This document shows positions 13,121 through 17,149 of a DNA stretch of 17,149 bases, one piece after another. How positions within the stretch are numbered: position 1 is the stretch's first letter; every line of letters starts with the position of its first letter. The notes under the pieces were generated by a model. The model had not been told where the DNA came from, made no database searches, and saw nothing but the letters and a program-made list of their open reading frames with translations. Location of the stretch: positions 1 to 17,149 of the forward strand of contig CAITEM010000420.1 of NCBI GenBank assembly GCA_903891395.1, in the 5' to 3' direction. Origin of the DNA: an uncultured Hyphomicrobiales bacterium (GTDB lineage Bacteria > Pseudomonadota > Alphaproteobacteria > Rhizobiales > Xanthobacteraceae). Made by a program: the position numbers and the translations under genes.

Positions 13121-14464
13121 TCAGGCGGCGCGCACGCGGGCGAAGAATGCCGAGACTTTCGATTCGAGGTCGCCGGCCCGCGACGATACCCGCGCGGTCA
13201 GATCGGCAATTTCCGCGAAGGCAGTAACACTGCGGCCGGCGGCTCGCTCGACTGATAGAATCTCGACGGATGCGCTGGCCGTGCGGTCGGCAGCGGCCTG
13301 GATGCTGCCAGCGATTTCGACGGTGGTGCAGCTTTGCTGTTCGACCGCTGTTGCGATACTTGTCGCGGTCCCTGTCAATTGTTCGATCAAGCGTGCGATC
13401 GAGGAAATTTCATCGACCGACTTCCGCGTGGCGTCCTGGATGGCGGTCACCTGATGGTCGATCTGCTCGGTGGCGCGAGAGGTCTGGTTCGCGAGCGCCT
13501 TGACCTCGACCGCCACGACGGCAAATCCTTTACCGGCATCGCCGGCGCGCGCCGCTTCGATGGTCGCATTAAGCGCCAGAAGATTGGTTTGCGCCGCGAT
13601 CGTGGAAATGATGTTCACGACCGAACCGATATGTTCGGCGGCGTCGTTCAACGTGAGAATGGCATTTCGCGTTCGTTGTGTGTCTTCCACGGCTGTATTT
13701 GCCAGTTGCAAGCCGCGCGTGGTTTCGCGGGCGATGTGCTGGATCGATCCCGACAGCCCGTCCGTGGCTGCGCCGGTGGCGCGCACGCGCTCGGTGGTTT
13801 CCGCCGCTGCGGCCGACGCCACCGCCATGCGCTTGAGCGTCTCGCCGGCAAGCGCGCGCATTGTCGAACAGGTCCCGGTCAGCGAGGTCGAAGTATCGTT
13901 GATGGCCGTCAGCACGTCGCCGATGGCGCCGGCAAAGTCGCTGATCGCCTCGTCGATTTCCTCGCGCCTTTTTAAAGCGGCTTCCTCCGCGGCTTCGCGA
14001 TGCAGCGTCATGGCATTGGCGACGTCGAAGGCGATGACCTGGGAAAGGAGCTTGCAAGCCTCGGCAAGCTTGTGAGGCGAAAACCGGTGTTGGCGCGCCA
14101 GCGCATCGACACCGGCGCGGAACAGGAAGTTTCCGGCCGTGCTGCGCAAACGCGCGTCAAACCCCATGGCGGCCTCCCGTTCCACGGTGTGTCGGCTGGA
14201 CTCAAAATAGCGGTCGCCGAGTTCTCCGCTGAGCAACGCCTCCAAATGCGCGATTTCGAGCTTTTTGATCGAATCGCGGTGCTGCGTGACGGTCACACCA
14301 AGGCGGGGTATGCGCGCGGCGGCGTCGAGAATGGCGTGAACCGCCGGTTCGACGTGGGGCGCGATCGCGGGCCAAATCCCCTTAATCGCCCGGCGGGCCG
14401 GTGCATCGAGCTCGTAGAGGGCATAGCGGGCCTCGACCCCGTGGATGAATGTGTCTGTCGGCAT
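13121..14464 (-). CDS. Soluble methyl-accepting chemotaxis protein with degenerate globin-like sensor
   Basis: The 447-residue protein has no transmembrane helix. The C-terminal half is a standard chemoreceptor signalling domain, with the kinase-binding hairpin at about 287-322 (AAQTNLLALNATIEAARAGD, then GKGFAVVAVEVKALA). The N-terminal 160 residues resemble the protoglobin/globin-coupled sensor layout of HemAT: helices around IKKLEIAHLEALLSGELGDRY and a segment VEREAAMGF, where the family has IGxxHxxIGL. At the expected proximal heme His position I read Glu97, so heme binding by the usual residue looks lost. His92 lies five residues earlier. The protein may sense redox or metabolites in the cytoplasm, or have lost its ligand. 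No che genes are nearby, so it would feed a distant chemotaxis cluster. Confidence 0.85.
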   Translation of the reverse strand: MPTDTFIHGVEARYALYELDAPARRAIKGIWPAIAPHVEPAVHAILDAAARIPRLGVTVTQHRDSIKKLEIAHLEALLSGELGDRYFESSRHTVEREAAMGFDARLRSTAGNFLFRAGVDALARQHRFSPHKLAEACKLLSQVIAFDVANAMTLHREAAEEAALKRREEIDEAISDFAGAIGDVLTAINDTSTSLTGTCSTMRALAGETLKRMAVASAAAAETTERVRATGAATDGLSGSIQHIARETTRGLQLANTAVEDTQRTRNAILTLNDAAEHIGSVVNIISTIAAQTNLLALNATIEAARAGDAGKGFAVVAVEVKALANQTSRATEQIDHQVTAIQDATRKSVDEISSIARLIEQLTGTATSIATAVEQQSCTTVEIAGSIQAAADRTASASVEILSVERAAGRSVTAFAEIADLTARVSSRAGDLESKVSAFFARVRAA

Positions 14465-14650
14465 GTTTGGCAGACTCTTCGATCGGCCGAGATCCCCGGC
14501 CCCTAAAACCCGCCGTTTTTATATCGCCGATTGGTTGTGGCAGTCTTAATGTTCGCGGAGCAGGGCGGCTTACTTGGCGACTGGTTATCCGGCGCCTATT
14601 GCGATAAATCCGGGGCGCATACGGCCAAAAACAATCCCCGGAGGACACTG
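14465..14650. other. Divergent intergenic region between chemoreceptor and MBL-fold genes
   Basis: These 186 bases should contain promoters for both genes. A T-rich patch (about 14515-14525) lies near the middle. In-frame codons upstream of the MBL-fold start lack a ribosome site, so I treat them as non-coding leader. Confidence 0.4.
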
Positions 14651-15556
14651 GTGCCCGCATCTCTTCAAGGCGAACTGCAGCCGACCATTTTCCGCTTCAA
14701 GCTCGGCGGTTTTGAAGCCGCGACCATCCTGGACAGCAAAGGCGTTCGCGAAGGATTGCATCCGATGTACGGCGCCAATGCTCCGGCCGACGAGGTGCAG
14801 GCGCTTGCCCGGGCCAACAACATCGACCCCAGCCGTGTTGAGCACGCCAACATCCCGACGATCGTCAATACCGGCAAGGAATTGGTGCTGTTCGACGTCG
14901 GCAATGGCGCGCTGCCGCGCGAATATGAGCAGCTCAAGACCCGCATGCCGGCCGGCAATCTGGTCGCCCGGCTGGGGCAGGCCGGCTACAAGCCCGAAGA
15001 CATCGACATCATCGTGCTGACGCACGGGCATCCGGACCACATTGGCGGTCTGGTCGAAGGCGGCAAGCCGGTATTTTCGAAGGCGCGCTACGTCTTCGGC
15101 GCCGCCGAATACGATTTCTGGAAAAAGAACGAAAACGTGCGCGAGGCGCGCAAGTTCAACCAGAAGCTCTTCATGACGATCTGCGAGCCGCTGGCCGACC
15201 GTTCGACCTTCATCAAGCCGGGCGACGAAGTAGTGTCCGGTATTCGCGCCGTCGATGCCGCGGGGCATTCACCGGGCCTGCTCGCGTTTCACATCGAAAG
15301 CGAAGGCAAGCGCTTCATGATCACCGCCGACATCATGACTCAATACGTCATGGCGGTGCAGCGGCCGGAATGGCATTTCGAGATGGATGACGACAAGGAC
15401 AAGGCGGTTGCGGTGCGCAAACGCACGCTTGACATGCTGGCAACCGAGAAGCTGTTCGTCGCCAGCTTCCATATGCCGTTTCCCGGCATTGGCTGGATCG
15501 ACAAGACCGCCAGCGGCTATCGCTGGGTGCCGCACAGCTATCAGCTGAATCTGTAG
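14651..15556 (+). CDS. Metallo-beta-lactamase-fold hydrolase
   Basis: The 301-residue protein has the full set of dinuclear zinc ligands: HGHPDH at 125-130, His206 in AGHSPG, Asp227 in TADIM and His274 in FHMPFPG. The strand-and-turn segment LVLFDVGNG precedes them, and the lead-in AGYKPEDIDIIVLTHGHPDH is typical of the lactonase/methyl-parathion-hydrolase-like branch. Substrates in this branch include lactones and phosphotriesters, and the one here cannot be told. The GTG at 14651 is chosen because GGAGG (14640-14644) lies 6 bases upstream. The longer frame from a TTG at 14531 lacks a ribosome site and adds a non-conserved leader. No signal peptide is visible from the GTG start, suggesting a cytoplasmic enzyme. 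Confidence 0.9.
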   Translation: MPASLQGELQPTIFRFKLGGFEAATILDSKGVREGLHPMYGANAPADEVQALARANNIDPSRVEHANIPTIVNTGKELVLFDVGNGALPREYEQLKTRMPAGNLVARLGQAGYKPEDIDIIVLTHGHPDHIGGLVEGGKPVFSKARYVFGAAEYDFWKKNENVREARKFNQKLFMTICEPLADRSTFIKPGDEVVSGIRAVDAAGHSPGLLAFHIESEGKRFMITADIMTQYVMAVQRPEWHFEMDDDKDKAVAVRKRTLDMLATEKLFVASFHMPFPGIGWIDKTASGYRWVPHSYQLNL

Positions 15557-15561
15557 GCCGA

Positions 15562-15585
15562 CGGCGCGGCCGCGCCGATTCTTAT
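15562..15585. terminator. Palindromic terminator-like element between convergent genes
   Basis: CGGCGCGGCCGCGCCG (15562-15577) is a 16-base perfect palindrome five bases after the MBL-fold stop, followed by ATTCTTAT. As RNA it gives a 6-bp GC stem with a GGCC loop on either strand. Its position between convergent stops fits a bidirectional terminator, though the T-rich tail is short. Confidence 0.5.
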
Positions 15586-15593
15586 AGGGCGCG

Positions 15594-15971
15594 CTACTTG
15601 GTGACGCCCCAGACGAACTGGGTTTGTCCGCGGCGCGGCGCCAGGTTTTCGGCGTCGCAACGCTCGACTTTGTCTTCGACCGACTGCCCGGTTTTGTTGT
15701 CGAGGACCAGGTTGTGACAGAATACGCCGTCAAGCATCGGCCGCGAGATCTTGGCGGTCTTGTACTTGGCGGCGACATCTTCCTGTTTGAAATGGGCCTG
15801 GATGTCGGGGATCAACGTGGCGGCGCCGCTCAACAGGCCGCCGCCGATCAAAATGGCGAAGAACGATAACGCAATGACCGTGTGCCGGAATTTGGCCCGC
15901 GCTGCGCGCGTTTGGTCCGCCACGCGTTGTGCGCGCAATGCCGCTTGAGCTGAGCCGACCGTGGATTCCAT
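15594..15971 (-). CDS. Single-pass membrane protein of unknown function
   Basis: The 125-residue product has a basic cytoplasmic N-terminus (1-29), one membrane helix at about 31-54 (IALSFFAILIGGGLLSGAA) and a periplasmic tail. The tail carries two cysteines, Cys85 in DGVFCHNLVLDNKTGQS and Cys105 in KVERCDAE, probably a disulfide. Rhizobial genomes carry many small proteins with a similar DNKTxQSVEDKVxRC segment, so I regard this as a conserved family of unknown role. No convincing ribosome site precedes the ATG at 15971. It lies 73 bases downstream of holA on the same strand and could be co-transcribed with it. It is convergent with the MBL-fold gene. Confidence 0.75.
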   Translation of the reverse strand: MESTVGSAQAALRAQRVADQTRAARAKFRHTVIALSFFAILIGGGLLSGAATLIPDIQAHFKQEDVAAKYKTAKISRPMLDGVFCHNLVLDNKTGQSVEDKVERCDAENLAPRRGQTQFVWGVTK

Positions 15972-16044
15972 CGGCTACGATTAAGCAAAACAGTTTGAAA
16001 GGCCGTAACGCCGGTCGTTAAAACTTTAAAGATATAGCACCCGC

Positions 16045-17076
16045 TCAGTTACCGCGGCGGCGAGCACCTTGCGAAATGATCAACAAAGTGCGGTGCGCAA
16101 TGGCGTCGGCCAGCGGCGCGTTGCGGCGCATCTCCAGCGAGGCCTCGGCGAGTTGCTCCATAACGCGCAGCAGGCGCGCCGGCGCCCAATGGCGCAGAGC
16201 CTCGCCGACCAGTTTTTCGCGGGTGAAATGCACCGGCGGCGCGCCGCGCTTCATGGCGAATTCGATGGAGTCGCCGGCATCCACCGCCAGCTTCATTTTG
16301 TGAAGGTTGGCGACCTGCCGGATCGCCGCCGAAATGATCGCGGCGGGCGACGAACCGCCCGCGCGCGCCTTGCCGAATTCGATTTCGACGTCCGGCGTCC
16401 GCCCGGCAAAGGCCGCGTCGACGACGCCGTCGAATCCCAGCGCCGAAGCGTCGGCCACCACAGCCATCACGTCGGCGAGTTCGACACGCTGCTGGCCCCT
16501 GGCATAAAGCGCGAGCTTGCGGATTTCATTGCGCGAGGCCAGACGGTCGCCGCCCAGCAGCGCCGACAGCGCGGCGCGGGCGTCCGGCGCAATCGTCAAA
16601 TTTGAGGCGCGCATCTCGTCGTCGATCAGCCGTTCAAGATCGCGAGCGTTGTCGACATAACATGGCAATGCCGCGGCGGCTTTGGCTTTCTCGCACAGCG
16701 CACGAAGCGGCGCGGTTTTTCGCAGATCGCCGGCCTCGATGATGATGCGGCATTCTTTCGATGGCGCGTTGATGACGATCTCGACCGCACCGGCGATGTT
16801 GCGCGCACCGGCGCGCACCAGCACCGCGCGGCGGCCGCCGAACAGCGGCACGGTGTGCGCCTCTTCCACCAGCCGCGACGGATTGGCGGTGAGGTCTTCG
16901 CCCTCGATGCGCACGAAGGAGAACGGATCGGAAGGGTCGTCGACGGATGCTTTCACCAGGGCATCAACGCGCTCGCGCACCAGGCCGGCGTCAGGGCCAT
17001 AGACCAGCACGATCGGCATGCCCGGATCAGGCTTGGCAATGAATTTGTCGATGTCGAAGGCTTTAATGGCAGTCAT
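16045..17076 (-). CDS. holA: DNA polymerase III subunit delta
   Basis: HolA is the delta subunit of the clamp loader, which opens the beta sliding clamp during replication. The 343-residue length is normal for the family. Recognisable segments are the N-terminal LVYGPDAGLVRERVDALV, then FVRIEGEDLTANPSRLVEEA and VPLFGGRRAVLVRAG, the central IIEAGDLRKTAPLRALCEKA, and the helical C-terminal clamp-loader collar with AIISAAIRQVANLHKMKLA. The gene starts at ATG 17076, where an upstream frame ends in an ATGA overlap. In many Rhizobiales holA follows leuS and lptE and lies next to parB, on the opposite strand. Here the same convergent orientation is kept but about 15.5 kb separate the two. Confidence 0.93.
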   Translation of the reverse strand: MTAIKAFDIDKFIAKPDPGMPIVLVYGPDAGLVRERVDALVKASVDDPSDPFSFVRIEGEDLTANPSRLVEEAHTVPLFGGRRAVLVRAGARNIAGAVEIVINAPSKECRIIIEAGDLRKTAPLRALCEKAKAAAALPCYVDNARDLERLIDDEMRASNLTIAPDARAALSALLGGDRLASRNEIRKLALYARGQQRVELADVMAVVADASALGFDGVVDAAFAGRTPDVEIEFGKARAGGSSPAAIISAAIRQVANLHKMKLAVDAGDSIEFAMKRGAPPVHFTREKLVGEALRHWAPARLLRVMEQLAEASLEMRRNAPLADAIAHRTLLIISQGARRRGN

Positions 17077-17149
17077 GCTGGCGGAAAGGTAGTGCGCGGC
17101 GGCGGCCGAGGCAATGCGAACGGCGCCTTAAAGCGGGCGTAACTGTACC
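17077..17149 (-). other. Region upstream of holA, possibly the end of lptE
   Basis: On the minus strand one open frame enters from the window edge and ends at a TGA overlapping the holA ATG by four bases, as in coupled operons. Its visible end is Pro/Arg-rich and not recognisable. A second frame ends earlier, at TAA 17130-17128, after VQLRPL. Either could be the end of lptE, the usual upstream neighbour, but the fragment is too short to decide. Confidence 0.25.

Noticed and set aside
1..17149. CRISPR arrays, tRNA or rRNA genes, insertion sequences, phage genes
   Set aside because: No regularly spaced repeats, cloverleaf-like sequences, transposase motifs or integrase were seen on either strand.

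Overview
The window is GC-rich, densely coded alphaproteobacterial chromosome, most likely from Hyphomicrobiales (Rhizobiales) near Bradyrhizobium, Pseudolabrys or Rhodoplanes. The reasons are a ParB C-terminus and DNA polymerase III delta (holA), which frame the window, together with HisKA_2-type kinases, a Tad-pilus TadG-like protein, a Bug-type solute receptor and small proteins of rhizobial style. The genus cannot be fixed by eye. I saw no rRNA, tRNA, CRISPR array, insertion sequence, integrase or phage gene.

Layout. Positions 1-541 hold the end of parB and a terminator-like hairpin. Positions 616-4696 hold a TadG-like protein with a von Willebrand domain, a Tat-exported arylformamidase-like hydrolase, an L,D-transpeptidase lipoprotein and a DUF1003 membrane protein whose 5' end carries an in-frame amber codon. 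Positions 4877-9002 hold an orphan Bug receptor, two divergent sensor histidine kinases without response regulators, and a second L,D-transpeptidase. Positions 9050-11134 hold small genes: an HdeA-like/SET-domain pair, a 45-residue double-CxxCxGxG protein, and three unassigned proteins. Positions 11270-12423 hold two overlapping carboxymuconolactone decarboxylase (CMD/AhpD-like) genes. Positions 12646-17076 hold DoxX, a soluble chemoreceptor with a degenerate globin-like sensor, a metallo-beta-lactamase-fold hydrolase, a one-helix membrane protein and holA.

Most interesting signal. The upstream CMD gene reads open from a strong ribosome binding site to a 4-base overlap with its partner, except for one in-frame TGA. 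That TGA falls exactly at the second position of the CxxC redox motif (Cys79-Ser-Tyr-TGA82). Twenty bases after it is a 5-bp stem with a GGC loop, the geometry of a bacterial SECIS element, inside a run of codons unlike the rest of the gene. This is a credible candidate selenoprotein. A fresh nonsense mutation remains the alternative. The downstream partner has Asp and Phe at the two redox positions.

The genes do not form one pathway. Short convergent and divergent units suggest lineage-specific genes accumulated between parB and holA, which I recall as near neighbours in many related genomes. A common theme is the cell envelope and stress: four Tat-like signal peptides, two cell-wall transpeptidases, an HdeA-like chaperone, two sensor kinases, and AhpD-like and DoxX proteins.
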